Positions 52,825 through 61,446 of a DNA stretch of 64,000 nucleotides are shown in pieces. Numbering within the stretch: the first letter of the stretch is position 1; each line of letters starts with the position of its first letter. A program made the translations under genes and the position numbers. The notes beneath the pieces are model-generated. The model did not search any database. It had not been told where the DNA came from and was given only the letters and a program-made list of their open reading frames with translations. This DNA is from Pararhodobacter zhoushanensis (GTDB lineage Bacteria; Pseudomonadota; Alphaproteobacteria; Rhodobacterales; Rhodobacteraceae), in assembly GCF_003990445.1 (NCBI RefSeq), contig NZ_REEZ01000001.1:686358-750357 (forward strand). Reading direction: 5' to 3'.

Positions 52825-53490
52825 ATGCGGCGCGCGGCTTTGCTCTTCGATCTGGACGGCACGATGCTGCACACCGATCCGATCCATATCGCGGTCTTTG
52901 CCGATCTGATGGCGCAGCGCGGGCTGGCGGTGGACGAGGCGTTTTATATGGCCCATGTCCACGGTCGCCTGAACGTCGACATCTTCGCCGAATTTCTGCC
53001 CAGTGAAGCCGACCCCCAGGCGCTGTCCGACGCCAAGGAAGCCGAGTTCCGCCGCCGCCTGCCCCGCCCCTTCCCCGCCATGCCGGGACTGGGCGCGGTG
53101 CTGGATCACGCCGAGCGCGCCGGTCACGGGCTGGCCGTTGTCACCAACGCCAACCGGCTCAACGCCGAGGCGATGCTGGCCGCGATTGGCCAGCGGGCGC
53201 GCTTCGAGGTGCTGGTCATCGGCGAGGAATGCGCACGCGGCAAGCCGCATCCTGACCCTTACGCGCAGGCGATGACCCTTTTGGGCGTCGCCCCCGCCGA
53301 TTGCCTTGCGTTCGAGGACAGCCCCTCGGGCATCCGCGCCGCCCGTGCCGCCGGCGCGCAGGTGATTGGCCTGCGCTCGACCCTTTCCGACGCCGCATTG
53401 CGGGCGGCCGGTGCTCACCACACGATTTCCGATTTCACCGATCCCACGCTGGCCCCGCTGCTGGCGAGCCTTGAAGGAGTTACCCCTTGA
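52825..53490 (+). CDS. HAD-superfamily hydrolase (beta-phosphoglucomutase/phosphatase type)
   Basis: A 221-residue HAD enzyme: motif I LLFDLDGTMLHTDP, motif II AVVTNANRLN, Lys in GKPHPDPYAQAM, and motif IV AFEDSPSGIRAARAAG. The DLDGTMLHTDPIH form with helical cap resembles phosphatase/mutase-like subfamilies. It lies between metF (4-nt gap) and the corrinoid methyltransferase (overlap), so it is co-transcribed with them; the biochemical link is unknown. Confidence 0.83.
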   Translation: MRRAALLFDLDGTMLHTDPIHIAVFADLMAQRGLAVDEAFYMAHVHGRLNVDIFAEFLPSEADPQALSDAKEAEFRRRLPRPFPAMPGLGAVLDHAERAGHGLAVVTNANRLNAEAMLAAIGQRARFEVLVIGEECARGKPHPDPYAQAMTLLGVAPADCLAFEDSPSGIRAARAAGAQVIGLRSTLSDAALRAAGAHHTISDFTDPTLAPLLASLEGVTP

Positions 53491-54467
53491 CCCGCACCGT
53501 CCTCGAATCCGCGACCAAGACCGTCATCATCGGCTTTGACGAGCCCTTCTGCGTGATCGGCGAGCGCATCAACCCCACGGGCCGCAAAAAGCTGGCCGCC
53601 GAGCTGGAGCTGGACGATTTCTCGACCGTCGAGCGTGACGCGATCGAGCAGGTGATCTGCGGCGCGACGGTGCTCGACATCAACTCGGGTGCCGTGTTCA
53701 CCAACAAGATGGCCAGCGACCCGCGCTATGCCGACAACAATTTTGTCGAGCCGCCGCTGATGAAACTGCTGATCGAGCGCGTGCAGGCGATCACCGACGT
53801 GCCGCTGTGCATCGACAGCTCGGTCCCCGGCGCGCTGGAAGCCGGTCTGAAAGCCTGCAACGGTCGCCCGCTCTTGAACTCGGTCACGGGCGAGGAAGAC
53901 CGGCTTGAGATGGTGCTCCCGCTGGTCAAGAAATACAACGTGCCGGTTGTGGCGATCTCGAACGACGACACGGGGATTTCCACCGACCCCGACGTGCGCT
54001 TTGCCGTCGCCAAGAAGATCGTCGAGCGCGCCGCCGATTTCGGCATCCCCGCGCATGACATCGTCGTCGACCCGCTGGTCATGCCGATCGGCGCTATGGC
54101 GACCGCCGGGCATCAGGTGTTCTCGCTGGTGCGCCGTCTGCGCGATGAGCTGGGCGTGAACACCACCTGCGGTGCGTCGAACATCTCGTTCGGCCTGCCC
54201 AACCGCCACGGGATCAACGCGGCCTTCCTGCCGATGGCGATGGGCGCGGGCATGACCTCGGCCATCATGAACCCGATCCGCAGTCAGGAAATGGAGGCGA
54301 TCCGCGCCGCCAACCTGCTGATGAACCACGATTCCAACGGGGGTGAATGGATCCGTCTGGCCAAGGTGCTGGAAGCGATGAAAGAGGGCGCGAGTTTCGC
54401 CGAAGCCTCGGCTGCCGCCTCTGCCGCCGCCTCGGGCCGTCGCGGCGGGCGTCGCGGTCGCGGCTGA
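53487..54467 (+). CDS. Methyltetrahydrofolate:corrinoid methyltransferase
   Basis: A 326-residue pterin-binding (dihydropteroate-synthase-like) TIM barrel of the AcsE/MtrH group, moving methyl between THF and a corrinoid protein. Features: CVIGERINPTGRKKL, ATVLDINSGAV, PLCIDSSVPGALEAGL, NSVTGEEDRLEMVLPLV and the GASNISFGLPNRHGIN signature. It starts at a TTG with AAGGAG 8 nt upstream, overlapping the HAD stop. The C-terminal ~30 residues are Ala- then Arg/Gly-rich (GRRGGRRGRG). The cognate corrinoid protein is not in this window. Confidence 0.88.
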   Translation: MTRTVLESATKTVIIGFDEPFCVIGERINPTGRKKLAAELELDDFSTVERDAIEQVICGATVLDINSGAVFTNKMASDPRYADNNFVEPPLMKLLIERVQAITDVPLCIDSSVPGALEAGLKACNGRPLLNSVTGEEDRLEMVLPLVKKYNVPVVAISNDDTGISTDPDVRFAVAKKIVERAADFGIPAHDIVVDPLVMPIGAMATAGHQVFSLVRRLRDELGVNTTCGASNISFGLPNRHGINAAFLPMAMGAGMTSAIMNPIRSQEMEAIRAANLLMNHDSNGGEWIRLAKVLEAMKEGASFAEASAAASAAASGRRGGRRGRG

Positions 54468-54477
54468 CAGGTCTCAG

Positions 54478-54504
54478 GGGCAGCCCGCCGGGGCTGCCCT
54501 TTTT
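54478..54504 (+). terminator. Intrinsic terminator of the metF-corrinoid methyltransferase operon
   Basis: GGGCAGCC (54478-54485), loop CGCCGG, GGCTGCCC (54492-54499), then TTTTT. It lies 10 nt after the methyltransferase stop and just before the convergent LysE-type gene, which it may also terminate. Confidence 0.85.
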
Positions 54505-54513
54505 CCTCTGCGC

Positions 54514-55128
54514 TCAGGCCTTGGCCGCAATCGCCGCCGCCGCGCCACCCATCACCAGCGCGCTGGCCCGGTTCGTCAACCTGACCGCCCGCGCGGTGCG
54601 CAGCAATGCCCGCGCCCGCTGTGCCAGCGCGATCCACGCCAGATCCACCACGGCCAGCGTGACCAGCGTCACCCCGGCCAGCACCGCCGCCTCACCCCAG
54701 CCGGTCTGGTGCACATCCACCAGTGTCGGCAACAGCGCCAGATAGAAGACCATGATCTTGGGGTTGCCCAGCGTCACCGCCAGCCCCGCCCCGAACATCG
54801 ACCACGCCGACCCTCGACGCGGCAGCGCGCCCTCACCCGTCTGCCCCGGCGCGCGCCACATCTGCACCGCCATCCAGACCAGATAAGCGACACCGGCCCA
54901 TTTGAGCACCACAAAGGCCAGATGAAAGCTCTGCGCCAGTGTGCTCAGCCCGGCCAATGCGGCGAGCAGCCACGCCACCTCGCCCAGCCACATCGCGGCC
55001 ACGAAGGGCAGCACATCGCGCCAGCCACGCGCCAGTACCCGCGACACCAGCGCGCCAATGCTGGGACCGGGTGTGCCCGCCGCCACCATCAAGGCCAGCG
55101 CAAACACTGAAATCGACACCATATCCAT
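54514..55128 (-). CDS. LysE/RhtB family amino-acid exporter
   Basis: A 204-residue inner-membrane protein with five to six hydrophobic helices and the family signature TPGPSIGALVSRVLARGWRD near the N-terminus, plus LGNPKIMVFYLALLP in the middle. Members export amino acids or small metabolites; the substrate is unknown. It converges with the corrinoid methyltransferase gene and diverges from the Pr6Pr-type gene. Confidence 0.9.
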   Translation of the reverse strand: MDMVSISVFALALMVAAGTPGPSIGALVSRVLARGWRDVLPFVAAMWLGEVAWLLAALAGLSTLAQSFHLAFVVLKWAGVAYLVWMAVQMWRAPGQTGEGALPRRGSAWSMFGAGLAVTLGNPKIMVFYLALLPTLVDVHQTGWGEAAVLAGVTLVTLAVVDLAWIALAQRARALLRTARAVRLTNRASALVMGGAAAAIAAKA

Positions 55129-55205
55129 GCAAACCCTCCCTGCGCTGCCCGCAGTCTGTCGCGATCTTTGGAGCCGTGCAATCCTGACGTGATTTCCTCC
55201 GAAAA

Positions 55206-55225
55206 GGCGCTATTCTTTTAGCGCC
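55206..55225 (+). promoter_or_regulatory. Small inverted repeat in the leader of the Pr6Pr-family gene
   Basis: GGCGCTA (55206-55212) and TAGCGCC (55219-55225) flank a T-rich 6-nt loop, directly upstream of the CGGAGG ribosome site of the next gene. It could be an operator or a small 5' leader hairpin. Confidence 0.3.
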
Positions 55226-55240
55226 ATACCGGAGGCCCCC

Positions 55241-55882
55241 ATGACACCGCCCATCGCCCGTGCTGCCGCCGCGTTGATTGCGCTGATCGCTTTCGCTTCG
55301 ATCTACGGGCAGCTTCTGATCATGGGCGCGCAGCCCGAACTGGGCGGCGTGCTGGCCCGCCTGTGGGTGCTGGTGCGGTTCTTTACCATTCTGACCAATG
55401 GGTTGACCGGCATCGCCTTCGCGCTGATCGCGCTGGGGTGGCGTCCCGGTGACGGCTGGCTGGCGGGGATCGTGCTGTCCATCGCCATGGTCGGCGGCGT
55501 CTATCACACGCTGCTGGTCCCCGACGCCCCCCTGACCGGACCCGACTTCTGGACCGATCTGGGCTATCACACACTGGTGCCCTTGGGTGCCGTGCTATGG
55601 TGGCTGATCTGGGGCGGCAAGGCGCTGAGCTTGCGGATGCTGCCTTTCTGGCTGATCTGGCCGCTGGCCTATTGCCTTTACGCGCTGGCGCGTGGGCAAA
55701 GCGACGGGATCTATCCCTATTTCTTCCTCGACCTTGGCCAGTATGCCGCTGCGCAGGTCGCGCTGAACATCGTCGGGCTCTGCATGGCCTTTGCGCTTGG
55801 CGGGCTGGCCCTGCTGGGCATCGCCCGTCTCATGCGCGGCCTTGACCCAGATCAACGCAGCCCGTCACCGCCCGCGCTATAA
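55241..55882 (+). CDS. Pr6Pr-family membrane protein
   Basis: A 213-residue protein with six hydrophobic helices. The strings LARLWVLVRFFTILTNGLTGI, GVYHTLLVPDAPLTGPDFWTDLGYHTLVPLGAVLWWLIWGG (read in parts) and GQSDGIYPYFFLDLGQYG-like YPYFFLDL match the Pr6Pr family (bacterial relatives of FAR-17a/AIG1 hydrolases). Function unknown. CGGAGG lies just upstream of the ATG; it is followed 30 nt later by the universal stress protein gene. Confidence 0.8.
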   Translation: MTPPIARAAAALIALIAFASIYGQLLIMGAQPELGGVLARLWVLVRFFTILTNGLTGIAFALIALGWRPGDGWLAGIVLSIAMVGGVYHTLLVPDAPLTGPDFWTDLGYHTLVPLGAVLWWLIWGGKALSLRMLPFWLIWPLAYCLYALARGQSDGIYPYFFLDLGQYAAAQVALNIVGLCMAFALGGLALLGIARLMRGLDPDQRSPSPPAL

Positions 55883-55912
55883 TCCCCTCACACGCGAACA
55901 CGGAGCACCACC

Positions 55913-56323
55913 ATGTACACCAACATCATCGTCGCCGTCGATCTGAGCCATGGCGAGGCAGGCAAGGCCCTGATCGCAAAGGCCGAACAGCTGCTGGACG
56001 ACGGCGGCGTGATCCGCCTTCTGCACGTTCTTGAGGATGTGCCGACCTATATCGCCGCCGAACTGCCGCGAGATCTGAACGACCGCCGTCAGGCCGAGGC
56101 CAAGGTCGAACTGGCGCTGCTCTCTGACGGCAAATCGGCCTCGATCCAGACCGAGATCCGCACTGGGGCGGCTGCCAGCCAGATCCTGCAATGCGCCGAT
56201 GACACCGGTGCCGACCTGATCATGATCGCCTCGCACCGTCCGGGCTTGAGCGACTATTTCATCGGCTCGACCGCCGCCCGCGTCGTGCGGCATGCGCAAT
56301 GCTCGGTGCTGATCTCGCGCTGA
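55913..56323 (+). CDS. Universal stress protein, UspA family
   Basis: A 136-residue single Usp domain: NIIVAVDLSHGEAG at strand 1 and DLIMIASHRPGLSDYFIGSTAARVVRHAQCSVLI at the end. The ATP-binding G-2x-G-9x-G(S/T) pattern appears as SHRPGLSDYFIGSTA, with the first Gly altered, so nucleotide binding is uncertain. It converges on the MttB-family gene, 6 nt apart. Confidence 0.92.
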   Translation: MYTNIIVAVDLSHGEAGKALIAKAEQLLDDGGVIRLLHVLEDVPTYIAAELPRDLNDRRQAEAKVELALLSDGKSASIQTEIRTGAAASQILQCADDTGADLIMIASHRPGLSDYFIGSTAARVVRHAQCSVLISR

Positions 56324-56329
56324 GCGGCA

Positions 56330-57877
56330 TCAGGTGAAGTGAATGTTGAACCGGCTGCGCACCGCTCGGTCCGTGGCCGGGTCAATCTGGCTGGGTGCCA
56401 TCGCCAGAATATCCGCCGTGCGCTTCTTGGCGGCGTCCAGCAGCATCGGCCGCCCCGCCTCGCCCCATTCCTTGGGGCTCATTCGGTTGGCGACCGCCGG
56501 ATAGATGTATTCGGTCTGCATCAGTTTCAGCGTCTGATCGGTGCCCAGATAATGCCCCGGCCCGCCCAGACAGACCTCTTTCATCACCTCCAGCGATACC
56601 GAGTCCTCGGTAACGTCGATGCCCCGCACGCATCTGAGCGCCTGTCCCAGCAGATCATCCCCCAGCGTGATCGATTCAAAGCTGAACCCCAGCAATGAGG
56701 CATGCATGCCTACCGCCTCGTAGCACAGGTTCAGCCCGGCCAGCCCGGCCAGCGTGTTGGTGATGCCCTGCTCCCAACCCGCCTGCATATCGGGCAGTTT
56801 GCTGTCGGAAATGCCGCTCGCCGCCCCGCCGGGCAGCCCGTAGAACCGGTGCATCTGCGCGCAGCCCGCTGTCAGCAGCGCCTGCTCGGCACTGCCGCCC
56901 GACATCGCCCCGGTGCGCAGATCGCTGACGAAGGGCCATGTGCCGAACACCGCCGGATGGCCGGGCGACATGGCGTTGACATAGACCACGCCCGCCAGAC
57001 ATTCCGCCACCGCCTGCACGATGGTGGCGGCGATCGGCGCGGGGCTAGTCGCCCCCGCCTGCCCGGCTGACAGCAGCAGCACCGGCATGCCCGCGCGGAT
57101 GCAGGCCTCCATGGTGACGCAGCTTTCCTCGGCAAATTTCATCGGCGGGACGACGAAGCAGTTGGAGTTGCTCACGAAAGGCCGCGCGCGCCACGCCTCT
57201 TCGCCGCCCGCCACCATATGCAACAGCTCAAAGCTCCCCGCCACATGCGCAGGGTCGCTGAACGAGGTGCCGACATGCTTGGTCGTCCCTGCCAGCGCGC
57301 CGTAAAGCGTGTTGATATCCATGTCGAAATTGTCGACCACATCGCGGCAGACACAGATCCGCTGGAAGAAATGCACATTGTCCAGATGGTGCACCAGCCG
57401 CGCCGCGTCGTGCAGATCCTGCGCGGTCGACTCGCGGTAGCTGTTGGTCTCCAGATCGACCACATGCACCGCCGCGCCCGCCGTGCCGTAATGCACCCGC
57501 GTGCCCTCAAGATGCAGATCGTAGCGCGGATCCCGACCATGCAGGGTGATGCCGCGCGCCGCCTTGGCCAGCATGTCCTCGACCAGCGCGCGCGGATAGC
57601 GCAGCCGCCCGTCACCGCCCAGAATGGCCCCGGCCCGCGTCATGATCTCGATGCCCGATTGCGGCGCATTGGCCAGCCCGATGACCTCCAGCGCCTCCAG
57701 CGCCGCCGCATGGAGGCGCTGTACCGAGGCCGCGCTCAGCGGGTTGTATTGCCCGCCTGACATCCCCGCCCGTACCGGGCGCAGCGTCTCTTCCAAAGGT
57801 GCCGCGCGCAGCGCAACCCGCGCCCCGCGCCCCCCATTCCGCCGCGCCTTTGCAGGCGCACAGTGATCGTTTGCCAA
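56330..57877 (-). CDS. MttB-family (non-pyrrolysine) methylamine:corrinoid methyltransferase
   Basis: A 515-residue TIM-barrel methyltransferase of the trimethylamine methyltransferase family; members without pyrrolysine demethylate glycine betaine, proline betaine or carnitine onto a corrinoid protein. Matching segments: RPVRAGMSGGQYNPLS, VHYGTAGAAVHVVDL, FSDPAHVAGSFELLHMVAGG, SAGQAGATSPAPIAAT and GGAASGISDSKLPDMQAGWEQ. The frame is open throughout, with no in-frame amber. A TTG start was chosen (LANDHCAPAKARRNGGRGAR..), with GGAG 8-9 nt upstream; frames beginning further upstream run through repeat copy D. Last gene of the four-gene operon. Confidence 0.85.
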   Translation of the reverse strand: MANDHCAPAKARRNGGRGARVALRAAPLEETLRPVRAGMSGGQYNPLSAASVQRLHAAALEALEVIGLANAPQSGIEIMTRAGAILGGDGRLRYPRALVEDMLAKAARGITLHGRDPRYDLHLEGTRVHYGTAGAAVHVVDLETNSYRESTAQDLHDAARLVHHLDNVHFFQRICVCRDVVDNFDMDINTLYGALAGTTKHVGTSFSDPAHVAGSFELLHMVAGGEEAWRARPFVSNSNCFVVPPMKFAEESCVTMEACIRAGMPVLLLSAGQAGATSPAPIAATIVQAVAECLAGVVYVNAMSPGHPAVFGTWPFVSDLRTGAMSGGSAEQALLTAGCAQMHRFYGLPGGAASGISDSKLPDMQAGWEQGITNTLAGLAGLNLCYEAVGMHASLLGFSFESITLGDDLLGQALRCVRGIDVTEDSVSLEVMKEVCLGGPGHYLGTDQTLKLMQTEYIYPAVANRMSPKEWGEAGRPMLLDAAKKRTADILAMAPSQIDPATDRAVRSRFNIHFT

Positions 57878-57882
57878 CTTTA

Positions 57883-57985
57883 TGCTCCAAATATCCACGG
57901 GGGGTTTCCAAAGGGGGGTGCGTGCGCCCCCCTTGGGCGAGGGGGGCCCGGGGGGGCGAGCAGCCCCCCCGGATCTTGCTTTGTG
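57883..57985. repeat. Dispersed palindromic repeat, copy D
   Basis: CCAAATATCCACGGGGGG, then TTTCCAAAGGGGGGTGCGTG with its mirror GCGCCCCCCTTGGG, then a GGGGGGCGAGCAGCCCCCCC palindrome. Orientation as copy A, right half only. It lies inside the operon between the FAD/GcvT gene and the MttB gene; its edge supplies the GGAG that serves as the MttB ribosome site. Confidence 0.72.
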
Positions 57986-58014
57986 GCGGGGGGCCGAATA
58001 GCCCCCCGGTTTCG

Positions 58015-60444
58015 TCACATGCGAACGCGCAAGGCCTTCGGGTCATAGAGCGGCGCCAGCGACGGCCGCGCCGCCACCCGCCGCCCGGCAATGTCGATCT
58101 CATACGCCCCGGCCAGCAGATCCTCGCCCGGCGCGCAGGGCACGTAGCCCATGGCGACCGAAGCCCCCAGCGCATGCCCGTAATTGCCCGAGCTGACCGT
58201 GCCCACGATCCGCCCGTCGCGCCAGATCGGCTCGTTGTGATAGGCCATCGCGGCGGGGTCCGAGAGCAGAAATTGCACCATCCGGCGGGTCTGCCCGGCC
58301 TCGCGCTTGCGCAGCACCGCGTCGCGGCCGATGAAATCGCCCTTGCCCGTCCTGACCGCGAAACCAAGCCCGGCCTCAAGCACGTGATCCTCATCGGTGA
58401 TGTCGTGGCCCCAGTGCCGAAAGCCCTTCTCGATGCGGCAGCTGTCGAGCGCGTGCAGACCGCAGAGCGCCATCTCGGGCGCAGCCTCGACCAGCGTCTC
58501 GAACACATGCGCGGCCTGATCGGTGCTGACATAGAGCTCCCAGCCCAGCTCGCCCACGTAAGACACCCGGTGCGCGCGGGCCAGACCAAGGCCAAGTTCG
58601 ATTGTTTGCGCGGTGGCATAGGGGAAAGTGTCATTGTCCAGCGCCGCCGGGCTGACCCGCGCCAGCACATCGCGCGCCTGCGGGCCCATCAGGCAGAGCA
58701 CGGCCTCGCCCGCCGTCACATCGGTGATCACCGCAAAGGCATCGCCGACATGCCGCCGCAGCCAGGCCAGATCGCGCTGCAGCGTCGCGCCGGGGACAAC
58801 CAGCAGGAAGGCGCTCTCGGACAGGCGCGTCACGGTCAGGTCGCTCTCGATCCCGCCGCGGTCGTTGAGCATCTGCGTATAGACGATGCGCCCCGCCGCC
58901 AAATCGACATCATTGGCGCAGACCCGTTGCAGGAACGCGCACGCATCGCGCCCCTCGACCCGGATCTTGCCGAACGAGGTCATATCGAACAGCCCGACGC
59001 CGGTGCGCACCGCCAGATGTTCGGCCTTCTGGTTGCCAAACCAGTTCTGCGGCCCCCAGGCATAGCGGTATTCGCGTTCCTGCCCCGGGTTGGCGAACCA
59101 GTTCGCACGCTCCCATCCCGCCACTTCGCCAAACACCGCGCCGCGCGCCTCCAGATGCGTGTGCAGGGGCGAGCGACGGACGCCGCGCGCGGTTTCGACC
59201 TGCCGATACGGGAAGTGATCGGCATAGAGCAGGCCCAGCGTCTCGGTCACCCTTTCCTTCAGATAGCGGCGATTGCGCTGGAACGGCTGCGCGCGGCGGA
59301 TGTCGACGTCCCACAGATCAAACGGCGCCTCGCCTTGCGTCATCCAATGCGCCAGCGCCATCCCCGCCCCGCCGGACGACACGATCCCCACCGAATTATA
59401 CCCCGCCGCGACCCAGTAATTGCCCAATTCCGGCGCGGGGCCGAGGTAGTAGCGATCATCCGGCGTAAAGCTTTCGGGACCGTTAAAGAACGTGTGGATG
59501 CCGGCGGTTTCAAACAGCGGCATACGGTTCATCGCCATGCCGAGGATCGGCTCGAAATGCTCGAAATCCTCGGGCAGGCTGTCGAAGCAGAAATCCTCAG
59601 GAATGCCCGCCATGCCCCAGGGTTTTGCCTTGGGCTCAAACGCGCCCAGCATCATTTTCCCGGCGTCTTCCTTGTAATAGGCGCATTCATCGGGCACGCG
59701 CAGCACCGGCAGGCGGCCCAAGCCCTCGATCGGTTCGGTCACCAGATAGAAGTGCTCAGCGGCATGCAGCGGCAGCGTGACGCCTGAAGCCGCCGCCAGA
59801 TCGCGGCCCCACATGCCGCCGCAATTCACCACATGCTCGCAGGCGATCACCCCGGCCTCGCCCGCCGCCTCGTAGGCGACGCCGGTGACCCGCGCGCCAT
59901 CATCCAACACCTTCGTGACCTTGACGCCCTCATGCACCTGCGCGCCGCGCATCCGCGCGCCCTTGGCCAGCGCCAGCGCGATGTTGCCGGGATCACATTG
60001 GCCATCGAGCGGCAGATGCACGGCCCCCACCACATCGCCGACGTTGAGATGCGGGTACATCGCCTTGACCTGCGCCGGGCTGATCTCATCGACGGCGACG
60101 TCAAAGGCGCGGGCCAGCGCGGCCGAGCGATAGAGTTCCTCTCGCCGCGCCTCGGTCAGCGCGACGCTGATCGAGCCGGTCTGGCGCATGCCGGTGGCGA
60201 TGCCGGTCTCCTCCTCGAGCCGGACGTAGAGATCGGCGGAATATTTGGCGAGGCGGGTCATGTTCAGCGAGCCGCGCAGCTGGCCGATCAGCCCCGCCGC
60301 GTGCCAGGTGGTGCCGCAGGTCAGTTGCTTGCGTTCCAGCAGGACGATGTCGGTCCAGCCAGCCTTGGCCAGATGATAGGCAACCGAGCAGCCCGATATG
60401 CCCCCGCCAATAATCACCACACGGGCATGAGTTGGCAGGGGCAT
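58015..60444 (-). CDS. FAD-dependent dehydrogenase fused to GcvT domain (dimethylglycine/sarcosine dehydrogenase-like), 1
   Basis: An 809-residue cytosolic flavoprotein. The N-terminal DAO domain starts with the dinucleotide motif VVIIGGGISGCSVAYHL and has TTWHAAGLIGQLR, where the His corresponds to the covalent FAD anchor of dimethylglycine dehydrogenase. From about residue 420 an FAO_M linker and a GcvT folate-binding domain follow (FGKIRVEGRDACAFLQRVCAND, YVGELGWELYV, ALDSCRIEKGFRHWGHD). It would oxidise N-methyl groups and pass formaldehyde to THF. It starts 10 nt after the homocysteine methyltransferase stop. Confidence 0.88.
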   Translation of the reverse strand: MPLPTHARVVIIGGGISGCSVAYHLAKAGWTDIVLLERKQLTCGTTWHAAGLIGQLRGSLNMTRLAKYSADLYVRLEEETGIATGMRQTGSISVALTEARREELYRSAALARAFDVAVDEISPAQVKAMYPHLNVGDVVGAVHLPLDGQCDPGNIALALAKGARMRGAQVHEGVKVTKVLDDGARVTGVAYEAAGEAGVIACEHVVNCGGMWGRDLAAASGVTLPLHAAEHFYLVTEPIEGLGRLPVLRVPDECAYYKEDAGKMMLGAFEPKAKPWGMAGIPEDFCFDSLPEDFEHFEPILGMAMNRMPLFETAGIHTFFNGPESFTPDDRYYLGPAPELGNYWVAAGYNSVGIVSSGGAGMALAHWMTQGEAPFDLWDVDIRRAQPFQRNRRYLKERVTETLGLLYADHFPYRQVETARGVRRSPLHTHLEARGAVFGEVAGWERANWFANPGQEREYRYAWGPQNWFGNQKAEHLAVRTGVGLFDMTSFGKIRVEGRDACAFLQRVCANDVDLAAGRIVYTQMLNDRGGIESDLTVTRLSESAFLLVVPGATLQRDLAWLRRHVGDAFAVITDVTAGEAVLCLMGPQARDVLARVSPAALDNDTFPYATAQTIELGLGLARAHRVSYVGELGWELYVSTDQAAHVFETLVEAAPEMALCGLHALDSCRIEKGFRHWGHDITDEDHVLEAGLGFAVRTGKGDFIGRDAVLRKREAGQTRRMVQFLLSDPAAMAYHNEPIWRDGRIVGTVSSGNYGHALGASVAMGYVPCAPGEDLLAGAYEIDIAGRRVAARPSLAPLYDPKALRVRM

Positions 60445-60454
60445 GGGCGTTACC

Positions 60455-61342
60455 TCAGGCGATGGGATAACCCGCCGCGCGCAGGCGGTGGGCGATGGCG
60501 GCGATGTGGTCGGGCACGGTTTCGCAGCAGCCCCCGATCAGGGTGGCCCCCTGCGCGACCCAGCCCATGGCGAAGTCGGCGTAGCGTTCCGGCGTCATCT
60601 CGGGCCGGTTGGTCAGCGCGTCGACGGTCGGATTGGCTTTCAGGAAATCCGAGGTGATCTGCTGGAAGCCGTTGCCCTGCCCGCCGAAGGGTTTGCCGAA
60701 AGTGGCAAGGATCGGCATGGCCTGATCAATCGCCTCGGGCGATGAGCAGTTGACCAGCACGGCATCTGCCTGCTGTGCAAAGTCGGCCAGATCGGTGAGC
60801 GGCTCGCCCGAGCGCAGGAGGGTGCCGTCACGATCCTCGACCGTGACGGAAATCCAGCGCGGCGTGTGCGGCGCGGCCTGTGCGGTGCCGTCGAGGAAGG
60901 CGCGGACGTTGGAAAGCGTGGCCAGCGTCTCGCCGATGATCACGTCCACGCGGGGAGCGAGGATCGCGGCGATCTCGGCATAGAGGGCCGCGGCTTTTTG
61001 CGGCGGTGGCATCAGGTCGCTGCGGTACGAAGCCCCCAGCGGGCCGGTGGAGCCAGCGATCAGTCCCACGCCATGCGCTTTGCACGCGGCGGCGGCCTCA
61101 TCAAGTGCGGCCTCATGCAGCTGGGCAAAGCGATGATCCATCGCGTTATTGACCAGCCGGTCGTGGTGGATCGCGTAGGTGTTGGTGGTGGCAAGGCTGG
61201 CCCCGGCGGAGAAGTAATCGGCGTGGATCGCCTGCACCAGACCGGGGTGGTCGATCATCACCCGCGTCGCCCAGAGCGGCGAGGGATTATCGCCGCCACG
61301 GCGGATGAGTTCCTGCCCCATGCCGCCGTCGAGCAGCGTCAC
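60455..61342 (-). CDS. Homocysteine S-methyltransferase family protein (Bmt-like)
   Basis: A zinc-dependent methyltransferase of about 295 residues: VTLLDGGMGQELIRRGG at the start, GLIAGSTGPLGA, the first zinc Cys in VLVNCSSPEAI and the CC pair in LIGGCCETVPDHI. Family members move methyl from betaine or S-methylmethionine to homocysteine; context favours betaine. The start is ambiguous: the frame is open to an ATG at 61450 overlapping the previous stop (ATGA), but the extra 36 residues are encoded by repeat copy E, so the GTG before TLLDGGMG is annotated. Confidence 0.82.
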   Translation of the reverse strand: MTLLDGGMGQELIRRGGDNPSPLWATRVMIDHPGLVQAIHADYFSAGASLATTNTYAIHHDRLVNNAMDHRFAQLHEAALDEAAAACKAHGVGLIAGSTGPLGASYRSDLMPPPQKAAALYAEIAAILAPRVDVIIGETLATLSNVRAFLDGTAQAAPHTPRWISVTVEDRDGTLLRSGEPLTDLADFAQQADAVLVNCSSPEAIDQAMPILATFGKPFGGQGNGFQQITSDFLKANPTVDALTNRPEMTPERYADFAMGWVAQGATLIGGCCETVPDHIAAIAHRLRAAGYPIA

Positions 61343-61442
61343 GGTGGGAAGCGGGGGGGCTGCTCGCCCCCCCGAGCCCCCCTCGCCAAAGGGGGAGTAC
61401 ACTCCCCCTTTGGAAACCCCCGTGGATATTTCAGGACAGAAA
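61343..61442. repeat. Dispersed palindromic repeat, copy E
   Basis: In inverse orientation: GGGGGGCTGCTCGCCCCCC, the hairpin CCAAAGGGGGAGT/ACTCCCCCTTTGG, then CCCGTGGATATTTCAGGACA. It lies between the two operon genes and reads as an in-frame N-terminal extension (PEISTGVSKGG and so on) of the homocysteine methyltransferase. Confidence 0.75.
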
Positions 61443-61446
61443 ATGC

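Noticed and set aside
56330-57877. Pyrrolysine-containing TMA methyltransferase
   Set aside because: The frame is open without an in-frame TAG, so it belongs to the non-pyrrolysine branch of the family.
57878-58018. N-terminal extension of the MttB-family protein to a GTG at 58018
   Set aside because: The added residues are encoded by repeat copy D and bear no resemblance to the family; the TTG with GGAG is preferred.
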